Part shown: one piece after another, positions 8,602 through 16,919 of the stretch
Layout: the number at the start of each line of letters is the position of its first letter
How positions within the stretch are numbered: the stretch's first letter is position 1
Assembly: GCA_964508655.1 (NCBI GenBank)
Contig: CAZDUO010000026.1
Location: 1 to 47,570 of the forward strand
Direction of reading: 5' to 3'
Source of the DNA: VBAS01 sp964508655
Lineage (GTDB): Bacteria; Bacteroidota; Bacteroidia; Chitinophagales; Chitinophagaceae
Length of the DNA stretch: 47,570 nt
The notes under the pieces: model-generated
Databases searched by the model: none
Seen by the model: only the letters and a program-made list of their open reading frames with translations
Told to the model about the DNA's origin: nothing
Program-made: the position numbers and the translations under genes

Positions 8602-9870
8602 TTATTGAATTGTTTCCAGTTTCTTTTTATACTCGTCTGCTTTAGCCTTATCCCCTTTTATTTCATAGGCCAGCGACATGTAGTCAACCACTTTTCTCAA
8701 ATTGGCTTTTTCTGATCCTTTCAAACTGATTTTACTATTGAAAATATCATAAGCGCCGTTGGCATACATCAGCATTTCATCGGCATTGGCTACCAGGGCG
8801 GCTTTGATGTCGGTTTTCTTTTTCTGGTCAGCCGGTGTATTTCCCTTTATAGCTTTCTGCTCCTCCTGCAGGTCGTAAATCATATTATAATAGTGCATGG
8901 TAAGAATTACATAAGGTTCGGTTTGCGACTTGTTTATTTCAAGCGACTTTTTCAAAATTGCCTCCACCTTTTTCTGTATTTCTTTATAATCTGCCGGGCG
9001 GTTGTCACCAGTATAAGCGTAGTTGAACATTTCAACACCGTAATTATAAAATAACACATATTTATCGGGATACTTGCCTGTGAGTTCATCATATTTTGCA
9101 AACAGCGCTTTCTTATCATCCTTTTTTACTTCTTCCAGCTCTATCTGGTACCAGCGGTCGTCCTGCGGATAAAGTTCACGGCCGAGCTGCAGGTATTTTT
9201 CTTTATTCTCTTTGTCATTCTTCTTTGTGTAATATTCAATCAGCAACTGGTAAACATCTATATTGTCTTTTCCGGCAATTTTCTGGTCGGCTATTTTCCT
9301 GTAGTAAATTGATGCTTCGTCCTCTTTTTTAGCCCTGTAAGCGCTGAGTGCAACGTTCTGCACAAGCGTGGTATCGAATGCAGGTATTTTAACAGCTACA
9401 CCGTTTGTTACCAATTCAAAGCCCTTGCCGGAAATAAACTCACCTACCGTCAATGCTTTTTTGAAATTGTTCATAGCCTCTTCAAATTTCTGCGCATTGA
9501 AATCGGCCACTCCCTGGTCGAAATAACCGTTGTAGATATCAAACAGCCTTACATGCTGTTCCAGCGTAGCCCGAACAGCTTTCTGGTCCATTTCATAATA
9601 TTTTTTAAAAGCGTTAAACGCATCCATTCTGCCATCGGCCACCAGGCTTTTGTATTGCTCGCTTTTGGCAATTTCATTATAAATAATACCCTTGAACCAC
9701 CAGCCATCAGATTTAGCGGCATTTTTTTCTTTCGACAAAAAATTATCCACGGCGGTCTTGGCTTTATCCCATTGCCCTTTTTTTACCAGGTCATCAATAT
9801 CTTCAATGCTTTGGGCAAGTACCATGTTGGCGGCCATTAAAAAACACAGGCCTGAAAGAAATCGTAACAT
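8602..9870 (-). CDS. Secreted tetratricopeptide-repeat protein
   Basis: 422 aa with a cleavable signal peptide (MLRFLSGLCFLMAANMVLAQ), so exported to the periplasm or envelope. TPR-like helical pairs recur, for example around 30-60, 130-165 and 175-215, with lysine-rich surfaces. Proteins of this build are common in Chitinophagaceae and serve as scaffolds; no catalytic motif is present. It lies 55 bp downstream of gyrA on the same strand and ends at a strong terminator, so it is probably the last gene of that transcript or has its own promoter. Confidence 0.78.
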   Translation of the reverse strand: MLRFLSGLCFLMAANMVLAQSIEDIDDLVKKGQWDKAKTAVDNFLSKEKNAAKSDGWWFKGIIYNEIAKSEQYKSLVADGRMDAFNAFKKYYEMDQKAVRATLEQHVRLFDIYNGYFDQGVADFNAQKFEEAMNNFKKALTVGEFISGKGFELVTNGVAVKIPAFDTTLVQNVALSAYRAKKEDEASIYYRKIADQKIAGKDNIDVYQLLIEYYTKKNDKENKEKYLQLGRELYPQDDRWYQIELEEVKKDDKKALFAKYDELTGKYPDKYVLFYNYGVEMFNYAYTGDNRPADYKEIQKKVEAILKKSLEINKSQTEPYVILTMHYYNMIYDLQEEQKAIKGNTPADQKKKTDIKAALVANADEMLMYANGAYDIFNSKISLKGSEKANLRKVVDYMSLAYEIKGDKAKADEYKKKLETIQ

Positions 9871-9925
9871 TGTTTACAAATTTTTGAAATTAAAAAAATC
9901 AGAACCTTATTTCAGATGAAATCAT

Positions 9926-12481
9926 TTACGCTGCAGTTGCATTGCTGTCGCCGGTATTTTCTGCCGCCCCATTCCCGTTCATTCCATTATCACCGTTCTC
10001 CTGGTCTTCAATTTTGGTGATGCCGGCTATCTCGTCGCCTTCATCCAGGCGTATCAGCTTTACACCTTGCGTGGCCCGGCCCTGCTCACTAATATCGGAT
10101 ACTTTCATGCGGATGGTAACCCCGCTCTTGCAGGTAATCATCAGGTCTTCTTTTTCCGCCACATCAAGCATGCCTACCAATTTACCGGATTTTTCAGTCA
10201 CATTAATCGTCTTCACTCCTTTTCCGCCCCGGTTGGTAAAGCGGTATTCATCTACAGCGGTTCGCTTGCCAAACCCCTTTTCACTTACCACAAGCACGGT
10301 TTTCGATGCATCCGTTTCAGGATTTACACACAGCATACCTACCACTTCATCATCCGCCTCGTCCACTTCAATACCGGCTACGCCTATGGCACCACGGCCG
10401 GTAGCTCTTACTTTCTCCTCTGAAAAACGGATAGCTCTGCCGCTCTTTACGGCCATCATTATTTCGCAGTTGCCATCTGTCATCCTTGCTTCTATCAGTT
10501 CATCACCTTCCACAATAGTGATGGCATTCACGCCTGTTTGCCGCGGCCGGCTGAAATCTTCCAGCGCCGTCTTTTTGATAATGCCCTTTTTGGTGCAAAG
10601 AACAATGTTATGTGTATTCACAAATACTTCATCCTTCAGATCCTTCACATCAATTACCGCTCTTATCTTATCATCGGGCGGCAATTGAATCAGGTTTTGG
10701 ATTGCCCGGCCTTTGCTGGTCTTCTCTCCTTCCGGAATTTCATACACGTTCAGCCAGTAACACCGCCCCTTTTCGGTAAAGAATAGCATGGTATGGTGAG
10801 TGGAGGCAACAAAAAGATGTTCTATCCAATCTTCTTCTCTTGTTCTGCCGCCAATTACTCCCCTGCCGCCGCGGCGTTGTGCCCGGTACTCGCTGGCCGA
10901 GGTTCTTTTGATATAACCAAGATGCGAAATGGTAATGACTACGTCCTCTTCCTTTATCAGGTCTTTTATCTTTACTTCATCATCCAGGTAAGTGATTTCG
11001 GTTTTGCGTGAGTCGGCAAATTTTTCTTTTACTTCCAGCAGTTCTTTTTTAATCAGTTCGTAGCGCAGCCCTTCGTTTGCCAGCAATTCCTTCAGCTCTC
11101 CTATCAGTTTTAACAGCTCATCATATTCCTGTTTTATCTTCACCCTTTCCATGCCGGTAAGGCGTTGCAGGCGCAGTTCCAGTATGGCTTTTGCCTGTAT
11201 TTCATCCAGCCCCCAGCCGGCGTTCACCAGGTTATCTTTTGCTATTTCAGGTGTAGAAGAATTGCGGATAAGACTGATTACTTCATCGAGGTGATCCAGG
11301 GCAATCAAATAGCCCCGGAGAATATGAGCTTTCTTTTCCGCTTCCCTCAACTCGTACTTTGTTCGGCGTACCACTACATCGTGCCTGAACTCGATAAACT
11401 CGGCAATCAATTCTTTCAGGTTCAAAGTGCGGGGCCTCCCCTTTACCAGCGTCACATTGTTTATACCGTACGAAGTCTGCAGTTCGGTATGCTTGTAAAG
11501 CTGGTTGATTACCACATTTGCCACCGCATCCCGTTTCAGGTCCACCACTATACGGGTACCCTCCTTTTCATTCGATTCGTTATTTACATGGGCTATGCCC
11601 TCAATCACGCCGTCTTTTACCAGCTCACCTATCCGCTCCGTCAGCGCATCACGGTTTACCTGGTAAGGCACCTCGTTGATGATGATTTGTTCACGGCCAC
11701 TTGCCTTAGTGTCCACATAAAGTTTGCCACGAAGCACTACCCGGCCCCGGCCAAGATGCATAGCAGCCTTCACTCCTTCCATGCCATAGATAATGCCGCC
11801 GGTAGGAAAATCAGGCGCTTTCACATACTGCATCAGCTCTTCAATACTGATATTTCGCTTATCAATGTAGGCAATGCATCCGTCAATAACCTCGCCCAGG
11901 TTGTGTGGCATCATGTTCGTGGCCATGCCTACGGCAATTCCGCTGGAGCCATTCACAAGCAGTTGAGGTATCCGGGTTGGCAGCACGGTGGGTTCTTGCA
12001 GCGAGTCATCAAAGTTGAGCTGGAAATCCACCGTCTCCTTATCAATGTCGGCCATCATATATCCGGCCATACGTTGCAGCCTTGCCTCGGTATATCGCAT
12101 AGCAGCCGGTCCTTCGCCATCCTGGCTGCCAAAGTTTCCCTGCTTATCCACCAGCATGTAGCGCATATTCCATTCCTGTCCCATTCGCACCAGCGCATCA
12201 TATACGGCGGTATCGCCATGCGGGTGATATTTTCCCAGCACCTCTCCCACTATACGGGCACATTTACGTGTCGGCTTATTGTAGTCCAGCCCCAGTTCAT
12301 TCATCGCAAATAAAATGCGGCGGTGAACGGGTTTCAGCCCGTCCCTAACATCGGGCAGGGCACGGCCCACTATTACCGACATGGAATAGTCAATATAGGC
12401 CGTCTTCATCTGCTCCTCGATGTTTACGGGAATAATGCGATCACTATCCTGCGTTTCCTGTGGTTGAAAATTTTCGTCCAT
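9926..12481 (-). CDS. gyrA: DNA gyrase subunit A
   Basis: Breakage-reunion subunit of DNA gyrase; 851 aa from the ATG at 12481 (a GTG nine bases upstream is also possible). Seen in order: winged-helix region with the QRDR at about 75-103, active-site Tyr130 (AAMRYTEA), the coiled-coil tower, and the C-terminal beta-pinwheel carrying the GyrA box QRRGGRG, which distinguishes it from ParC. In the QRDR the residue equivalent to E. coli Ser83 is Thr91 and that equivalent to Asp87 is Asp95. gyrB is not in the window. Confidence 0.96.
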   Translation of the reverse strand: MDENFQPQETQDSDRIIPVNIEEQMKTAYIDYSMSVIVGRALPDVRDGLKPVHRRILFAMNELGLDYNKPTRKCARIVGEVLGKYHPHGDTAVYDALVRMGQEWNMRYMLVDKQGNFGSQDGEGPAAMRYTEARLQRMAGYMMADIDKETVDFQLNFDDSLQEPTVLPTRIPQLLVNGSSGIAVGMATNMMPHNLGEVIDGCIAYIDKRNISIEELMQYVKAPDFPTGGIIYGMEGVKAAMHLGRGRVVLRGKLYVDTKASGREQIIINEVPYQVNRDALTERIGELVKDGVIEGIAHVNNESNEKEGTRIVVDLKRDAVANVVINQLYKHTELQTSYGINNVTLVKGRPRTLNLKELIAEFIEFRHDVVVRRTKYELREAEKKAHILRGYLIALDHLDEVISLIRNSSTPEIAKDNLVNAGWGLDEIQAKAILELRLQRLTGMERVKIKQEYDELLKLIGELKELLANEGLRYELIKKELLEVKEKFADSRKTEITYLDDEVKIKDLIKEEDVVITISHLGYIKRTSASEYRAQRRGGRGVIGGRTREEDWIEHLFVASTHHTMLFFTEKGRCYWLNVYEIPEGEKTSKGRAIQNLIQLPPDDKIRAVIDVKDLKDEVFVNTHNIVLCTKKGIIKKTALEDFSRPRQTGVNAITIVEGDELIEARMTDGNCEIMMAVKSGRAIRFSEEKVRATGRGAIGVAGIEVDEADDEVVGMLCVNPETDASKTVLVVSEKGFGKRTAVDEYRFTNRGGKGVKTINVTEKSGKLVGMLDVAEKEDLMITCKSGVTIRMKVSDISEQGRATQGVKLIRLDEGDEIAGITKIEDQENGDNGMNGNGAAENTGDSNATAA

Positions 12482-12822
12482 CGTGTCCACTATTTTTTTT
12501 ATTATATCGGCATTTGAAACTCCGGTTAATCGTCCCTTGCGACGCTCCGTTCATCTTCAGTAACTCCGGTGAAACAAAAAAAACCGCAACTTCAGGCTTT
12601 CCCAAAGCCTCCCTTTCAGAGGTTGAGAAGGTTTCTTTTTCAAGGCTTGCAAATGTACCCTAAACAGCCTTTAAAACCTGACAAAATGGACTGTTTTTTA
12701 AGCCGATTTTTCCACTTGTATGGAAAAGATTTTCATTGGAGAAACCAGCTTATTTATAACAACATTTTTGCACAGCACGGCACAGAATTTTCGTTTTCAT
12801 CCCGGTACCAACACGGACGGTT
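12482..12822. other. 341-bp divergent intergenic region with one hairpin
   Basis: Separates gyrA from the GYF_2 gene and must carry both promoters; no clean TAnnTTTG box is visible for either. AGGCTTT (12594-12600) and AAAGCCT (12604-12610) form a 7-bp stem with a 3-base loop. The motif TTGCGACGC at about 12537 also occurs at 3725 and, as a variant with TCGTCCCGTTCAT, near 5328-5355, so these gaps share a decayed repeat. No ORF is supported here. Confidence 0.5.
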
Positions 12823-14100
12823 ATGAGCAGCTATCTTCTCCTGCGCAACAACAAACAAAGCGGCCCTTATAGTTTTCAACAACTACTAAACGCAGGCCTC
12901 AGGCCCTATGATCTCATCTGGATTGAAGGCAAGAGTGCAGCCTGGCGCTACCCAAGTGAAGTAAACGAGCTGAAACCATTTGCCCCGGCAGTGGAGGAGC
13001 AACCGTTCGACCGCTTTTACAAGAAGCCAGATGAGCCTATACAATTGCAGGCACCTCCTGAGGCGATTATACCAGAAAATAGTCAAACCCCTGTCTCCAA
13101 ACCCCAGGTGTTATCAAAAAAAGTTTTCGTTTCCTTACCTGCCAACCTGACCCCCCAAAAAGATGCGATTGTAACCAGCATCCCGGTACCGCCTGTTTCT
13201 GAAATAAAAAGCATGGTAACAGCCGAAGAAAAAAATGAGCTGAAGGAAGAATATTCCCAATCACTTGACGACATAAAAAAGCGTTATACCGAAGTTTATT
13301 TGAACCGAAAGAAAAAAATGAATTGGGGTAAAAACCTGACTACCGTCCTGCAGGTAGCGGGCAGCGTCATTTTCTTCTGTGCACTTGTAGTGCTTGCCTA
13401 TAAAAATTTTTCAGAAGAAGAAAACCCAGCCCGGCAGAAGAAAACGGCTGAAGTGAAACCCGTGACACCGGAAAATAAAATGATAATAAATGATGAGAAG
13501 CCGGCTGCAAACATCCAACCTTCCCTTCCCGATAACAGCAAACCGGATATTCCGGAAGAAAAAAATAATGCTGAAATAACCAGTGCTACGGAAGAAAAAA
13601 AACTGAAAAACATCCAGCCAGATAAACCCCGATACAAAACCACATCAGCTGATCCGGGTACCGCAACAAAAGATAAAACTGTTGAGAAACCGGTGGCTGA
13701 CACAAAAGTGAAAGAAATTGCAGCAACTGAAGAAATAAAAAATCTGAAGCCGGAAAATAATAAACCGGTTATTAAACCCGAAGCCGGAACTATTGACATC
13801 AGGAAACTGGTGGCAGTAAGCGCCAACAATTACAGGCGACGGGCTTTCGGCGGCATCCTCAACCTGGAACTTACCGTGAAGAATGATTCAAAGTACGTGC
13901 TGGACAAAGTGATAGTGGAGCTGCAGTACCTGAAACCAGGCGAAGAACCGCTGAAGACGGATAAAATCATTTTCAATGCCATTGCACCCAATGGTTCGCA
14001 AACCATCCGGGTGCCCGATTTTCTGCGGGGTGTAAAAGTGAAATTCACAATTGAGGAAATAGAATCTTCGCAGCTGAATAAATTTACGGCCGGATTGTAG
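12823..14100 (+). CDS. GYF_2 (DUF4339) domain membrane protein
   Basis: 425 aa. The N terminus (SYLLLRNNKQSGPYSFQQL, with the W of LIWIEGKSAAWR) is the GYF_2/DUF4339 domain, a peptide-binding module. A charged linker with a coiled stretch (ELKEEYSQSLDDIKKRYTEV) leads to one membrane helix at about 176-192 (VIFFCALVVLAY). A long Lys/Glu/Pro-rich, probably disordered segment (about 200-320) follows, then a compact C-terminal domain (about 325-425) with beta-strand character. Topology implies the GYF_2 domain in the cytoplasm and the C-terminal domain outside. Function unknown. Confidence 0.75.
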   Translation: MSSYLLLRNNKQSGPYSFQQLLNAGLRPYDLIWIEGKSAAWRYPSEVNELKPFAPAVEEQPFDRFYKKPDEPIQLQAPPEAIIPENSQTPVSKPQVLSKKVFVSLPANLTPQKDAIVTSIPVPPVSEIKSMVTAEEKNELKEEYSQSLDDIKKRYTEVYLNRKKKMNWGKNLTTVLQVAGSVIFFCALVVLAYKNFSEEENPARQKKTAEVKPVTPENKMIINDEKPAANIQPSLPDNSKPDIPEEKNNAEITSATEEKKLKNIQPDKPRYKTTSADPGTATKDKTVEKPVADTKVKEIAATEEIKNLKPENNKPVIKPEAGTIDIRKLVAVSANNYRRRAFGGILNLELTVKNDSKYVLDKVIVELQYLKPGEEPLKTDKIIFNAIAPNGSQTIRVPDFLRGVKVKFTIEEIESSQLNKFTAGL

Positions 14101-14229
14101 GATGAAGGTAAAAAGTACATGCGCCCGGCAAGCAGTTACCGGAAACAAGCTTCCTTCTTTTTCTCTTTTTCTCTTTTTTATCTCTTAGTTTATTTATCCT
14201 AATTTGCCGGCAAGTGCAAATTTCATAAT

Positions 14230-15756
14230 ATGAAACAAGTTTTGCTCTTCGGCGCCGGCAGATCGGCCACAGCCCTGATTGATTATTTGCTTGCCAATGC
14301 AGCAAAGGAAACCTGGTTTGTAACAGTGGTTGACGCAGACATTAAACTTGCCCGCTCAAAAGTTGGAAATTCATCTTCCGGCAACGCTGTTTCTTTTGAT
14401 ATCAATAATGAAGCTGAAAGAAAAAAGCATATTGGCGAAAGCGATATTGTGATTTCTCTGCTCCCTCCGGCCCTGCATACGGTTGTTGCAAAAAGTTGTA
14501 TTGAGCTGAATAAAAACTTACTTACTGCCTCTTACATAGAAGACGAAATCCGAAATCTGATCCCGAAGTATCGGGACGAAATCGAAAATCGAAACCTGCT
14601 TTTCCTCTGCGAAATGGGCCTCGACCCCGGTATAGACCACATGAGCGCCATGAAGATTATTGACCGCATTCATACTGAAGGCGGAAAGGTGATTTCGTTT
14701 CGTTCGCATTGCGGCGGGTTGGTGGCGCCGGAAAGCGACGACAATCCCTGGCATTATAAAATAAGCTGGAACTCCCGCAATATTCTTCTGGCAGGCAAAA
14801 GCGGCGCACACTACCGTGAAAACGAAAAAGAAATTTTTTTGAAATATGAGGAGCTGTTCCGCACTGACCGGCTGGTAGAAATACCCGGGCTCGGTTATTT
14901 ATGCTGGTACCCCAATCGTGATTCGCTCAGCTATGCTCCGCTTTACGGATTGAATGATGCAAAAACATTTATCCGCACCACGCTGCGCCATCCTGATTTT
15001 ATGTATGGCTGGAAAAATGTGATTGAAATGAAGTTGACGGATGAAACCCCGCAGTATGAAACCGACGGGAAAGTGCTTTCACAGTTTTTCAAAGAACACA
15101 TGGACCGGAATGGCTTCAGCGACTGGGTGAGTAAAAAACTTTCAGAACGCTTTGACCAGACAAAAGAATTGCTGGAAAAGCTGATGCAGCTGGCCGAAAC
15201 AGAAAACGAAGCACAGGAAACCGGCCAGCCGCTGGAAAACGAATTTATGATGGTGGATGAAAAAGGAGGTTTGCAAAACCTGGATTTGGAGGAAATAAAA
15301 ACAAATGCCGCTGCGGTGGTAGCACATAAAATGCATGAAGCCAATCTTACCCTTAAGCAACTTTTTTTCCTCGGTATGGATGATGATGAAACTAAAATTG
15401 ACAAAGGCTTCTGCAGCGCAGCCGACGTAATGCAGCTGGCACTGGAGAAAAAACTTGCCCTGATGCCGGAAGACAAGGATATGATTGTGATGCTGCATGA
15501 AATTGAATCGGAAGTCAGCGGTCAGAAGTCAGAAGTAAGGAGTATGCTGATTGTAAAAGGCGAAGATGGTTTGCGAACTGCTATGGCAAAGACCGTTGGT
15601 TTACCGCTGGGTATAGCCGTCAAACTTATTTTAAACGGCACTATCAAACTCACCGGCCTGCACATTCCAACCAAAAAAGAAATTTATGAACCGGTGCTGA
15701 AAGAGCTGGAAGAACAGGGTATCAGATTTAAGGAAGAAATAACCTCCTTGTCATGA
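14230..15756 (+). CDS. Saccharopine dehydrogenase-like protein with repeat-derived inserts
   Basis: 508 aa of the saccharopine dehydrogenase (LYS9-like) family: an NAD(P)-binding Rossmann fold with GAGRSA at 8-13, then the motif LCEMGLDPGIDHMSAM at 126-141 and the HCGGLVAPESDDNPW segment of the catalytic domain. The reaction in Bacteroidota is uncertain, since most lack the lysine aminoadipate route; a reductase for another amino-acid adduct is possible. It is longer than the about 450 aa I expect. Two segments look like inserted repeats: 106-121 (heptads around a palindrome) and 428-437 (GTCAG heptads). The 3' end overlaps the cupin gene by ATGA, indicating translational coupling. Confidence 0.82.
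   Translation: MKQVLLFGAGRSATALIDYLLANAAKETWFVTVVDADIKLARSKVGNSSSGNAVSFDINNEAERKKHIGESDIVISLLPPALHTVVAKSCIELNKNLLTASYIEDEIRNLIPKYRDEIENRNLLFLCEMGLDPGIDHMSAMKIIDRIHTEGGKVISFRSHCGGLVAPESDDNPWHYKISWNSRNILLAGKSGAHYRENEKEIFLKYEELFRTDRLVEIPGLGYLCWYPNRDSLSYAPLYGLNDAKTFIRTTLRHPDFMYGWKNVIEMKLTDETPQYETDGKVLSQFFKEHMDRNGFSDWVSKKLSERFDQTKELLEKLMQLAETENEAQETGQPLENEFMMVDEKGGLQNLDLEEIKTNAAAVVAHKMHEANLTLKQLFFLGMDDDETKIDKGFCSAADVMQLALEKKLALMPEDKDMIVMLHEIESEVSGQKSEVRSMLIVKGEDGLRTAMAKTVGLPLGIAVKLILNGTIKLTGLHIPTKKEIYEPVLKELEEQGIRFKEEITSLS
14546..14591. repeat. Heptad repeats flanking a palindrome, in frame inside the saccharopine dehydrogenase gene
   Basis: Units AAATCCG and AAATCTG (14546-14559), the palindrome TCCCGA-AGTA-TCGGGA (14561-14576), then units GAAATCG and AAAATCG (14578-14591). 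The same modules, in the same order on the opposite strand, lie in the gap upstream of the EVE gene (19754-19793). They encode residues 106-121 of the protein. Confidence 0.7.
15514..15541. repeat. Four GTCAG-type heptads, in frame inside the saccharopine dehydrogenase gene
   Basis: Units GTCAGCG, GTCAGAA, GTCAGAA and GTAAGGA, coding for residues around 429-438 (VSGQKSEVRS). Similar units (AGTCAGT, AGTCAGA, ACTCAGA) stand in noncoding DNA at 38834-38854. Confidence 0.7.
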
Positions 15757-16085
15757 ATTACAAAGTAAGCCCGGATGATGCACTGAAAAAGCTGCTGGAG
15801 GAAAACGAATTCCCTTTTACGGTTGTGATGAAGCACGGCAGCATGACCATTGAATATTTTGCCCCGCAGGAAATTGATACGCAAACACCGCACAGGCAGG
15901 ATGAAATTTATGTCATCATCAAAGGCCACGCATCTTTTTTCCGTAATGGCGAAAGAACTTCCTGCAAAAAAGGTGATGTGCTGTTTGTTCCTGCCGGTAT
16001 GGAGCATTACTTCGAAAGTTTTTCAGATGATTTTGCCACCTGGGTTATTTTTTACGGGCCGGAAGGTGGAGAGAAAGATGCGTGA
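15753..16085 (+). CDS. Small cupin-domain protein
   Basis: 110 aa, a single cupin beta-barrel. The metal-binding motif 1 is partly kept (TPHRQDEIYVIIKGHASF: His, Gln and Glu in the expected order) and motif 2 is GDVLFVPAGMEHYFESF, with its His. Cupins of this size bind a metal and a small ligand or catalyse simple isomerisations and oxidations; the substrate is not readable. The ATG overlaps the preceding stop (ATGA), so it is translationally coupled to the saccharopine dehydrogenase-like gene and may share its pathway. The stop codon TGA is the first triplet of a heptad array. Confidence 0.78.
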   Translation: MNYKVSPDDALKKLLEENEFPFTVVMKHGSMTIEYFAPQEIDTQTPHRQDEIYVIIKGHASFFRNGERTSCKKGDVLFVPAGMEHYFESFSDDFATWVIFYGPEGGEKDA

Positions 16086-16117
16086 TGAGTAATGAGTGAT
16101 GAGTGATGAATAACGAA
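16083..16117. repeat. Five-unit heptad array (TGATGAG type)
   Basis: Units in order: TGATGAG, TAATGAG, TGATGAG, TGATGAA, TAACGAA, exactly 7 bases each. The first three bases are the stop codon of the cupin gene. Confidence 0.8.
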
Positions 16118-16148
16118 TTGCTAATTGGCTATAAAGCTGAGCATAGGG

Positions 16149-16176
16149 CATTAAGCATTACGCATTACGCATTACG
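16149..16176. repeat. Four-unit heptad array (CATTACG type) overlapping the sirtuin 3' end
   Basis: Units CATTAAG, CATTACG, CATTACG, CATTACG. Read on the minus strand, the array encodes the last five residues and the stop of the sirtuin gene (VMRNA, TAA at 16160-16158). Confidence 0.8.
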
Positions 16177-16856
16177 CTCAACATTTTCAACAGCTCATTC
16201 ACCCCTTCTGTAGCCGGCTTTTCGATGGCGGTAAGATTGTACAGGTCAGATGTATAGGGTATTCGTTTATCAATAATAAATTTTGGAATTTCCCACGGTG
16301 CATAATTCACCAGCCCGGCGGCAGGATACACCACCAGCGAAGTTCCTGCCACTACAAAAATTTCTGCCATGCGAACAACCGGAATGGCTTCCTCGATTTT
16401 CGGCACCGGCTCTTCAAACCACACAATGTGCGGACGCAGCTGCCCCCCATCCTCAGCCACATCGCCCATGCTTATTTCGCCACGGATTTCGTAAACCAGT
16501 TCTTCATTTCTTTCACTCCTCATTTTAAAAATCTCGCCGTGCAGGTGAATAACTTTTGTGCTGCCGGCACGTTCGTGCAGGTCGTCTATGTTTTGCGTGA
16601 TGACAGTGACGTCAAACTCCTTTTCAAGTTCTGCCAGGCCGTAATGTGCTGCATTAGGCTGCGCTTCCAGTACATTTTTCCTGCGGTAATTGTAAAAGTC
16701 AAGCACCTGCTGCGGATTCTTTCTCCATGCACGCGGCGTGGCCACCTCTTCAATGTCGTACCCCTCCCACAGACCGTCACTGTCGCGAAAAGTTTTCAGC
16801 CCGCTTTCAGCACTGACGCCGGCACCGGTAAGCACAACGAGTTTCTTTTTTGCCAT
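16158..16856 (-). CDS. SIR2-family NAD-dependent protein deacylase, zinc-less, class III-like
   Basis: 232 aa from the ATG at 16856. NAD-binding and catalytic motifs are intact: GAGVSAESG at 11-19, FRDSDGLW at 23-30, TQNIDDLH at 87-94 and catalytic His106 in HLHG. Tyr55 and Arg58 form the Y-x-x-R pair that in SIRT5-type enzymes favours succinyl and malonyl lysine. The protein contains no cysteine at all, so the usual Cys4 zinc site (expected about 112-140) is absent. The last residues come from a heptad array. It has its own -7 box 3 bp upstream of the ATG and converges on the cupin operon. Confidence 0.85.
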   Translation of the reverse strand: MAKKKLVVLTGAGVSAESGLKTFRDSDGLWEGYDIEEVATPRAWRKNPQQVLDFYNYRRKNVLEAQPNAAHYGLAELEKEFDVTVITQNIDDLHERAGSTKVIHLHGEIFKMRSERNEELVYEIRGEISMGDVAEDGGQLRPHIVWFEEPVPKIEEAIPVVRMAEIFVVAGTSLVVYPAAGLVNYAPWEIPKFIIDKRIPYTSDLYNLTAIEKPATEGVNELLKMLSVMRNA

Positions 16857-16859
16857 ATT

Positions 16860-16867
16860 CAAAAATA
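16860..16867 (-). promoter_or_regulatory. -7 box TATTTTTG of the sirtuin gene
   Basis: TATTTTTG is separated from the ATG at 16856 by only 3 bases, implying a leaderless message. It directly follows the terminator of the upstream gene, so the sirtuin has its own promoter. Confidence 0.6.
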
Positions 16868-16870
16868 CAA

Positions 16871-16904
16871 AACCGTGCTGCCTGTAAATACAGGCAACAC
16901 GGTT
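16871..16904 (-). terminator. Terminator between the membrane-anchored beta-repeat gene and the sirtuin
   Basis: AACCGTG-TTGCCTGT (read on the minus strand) pairs with ACAGGCAG-CACGGTT around a short loop, one mismatch, followed by TTTGTATTTTT. It lies 15 bp after the stop at 16920. Confidence 0.8.
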
Positions 16905-16919
16905 CTATAAAAATGAAAT

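Noticed and set aside
11165..12313. Long plus-strand open frame (382 codons) opposite gyrA
   Set aside because: Shadow of gyrA; composition not protein-like and gyrA is certain.
14152..14195. Pyrimidine-rich tract upstream of the saccharopine dehydrogenase gene as a regulatory site
   Set aside because: Simple CT-rich low complexity; no motif or pairing to support a function.
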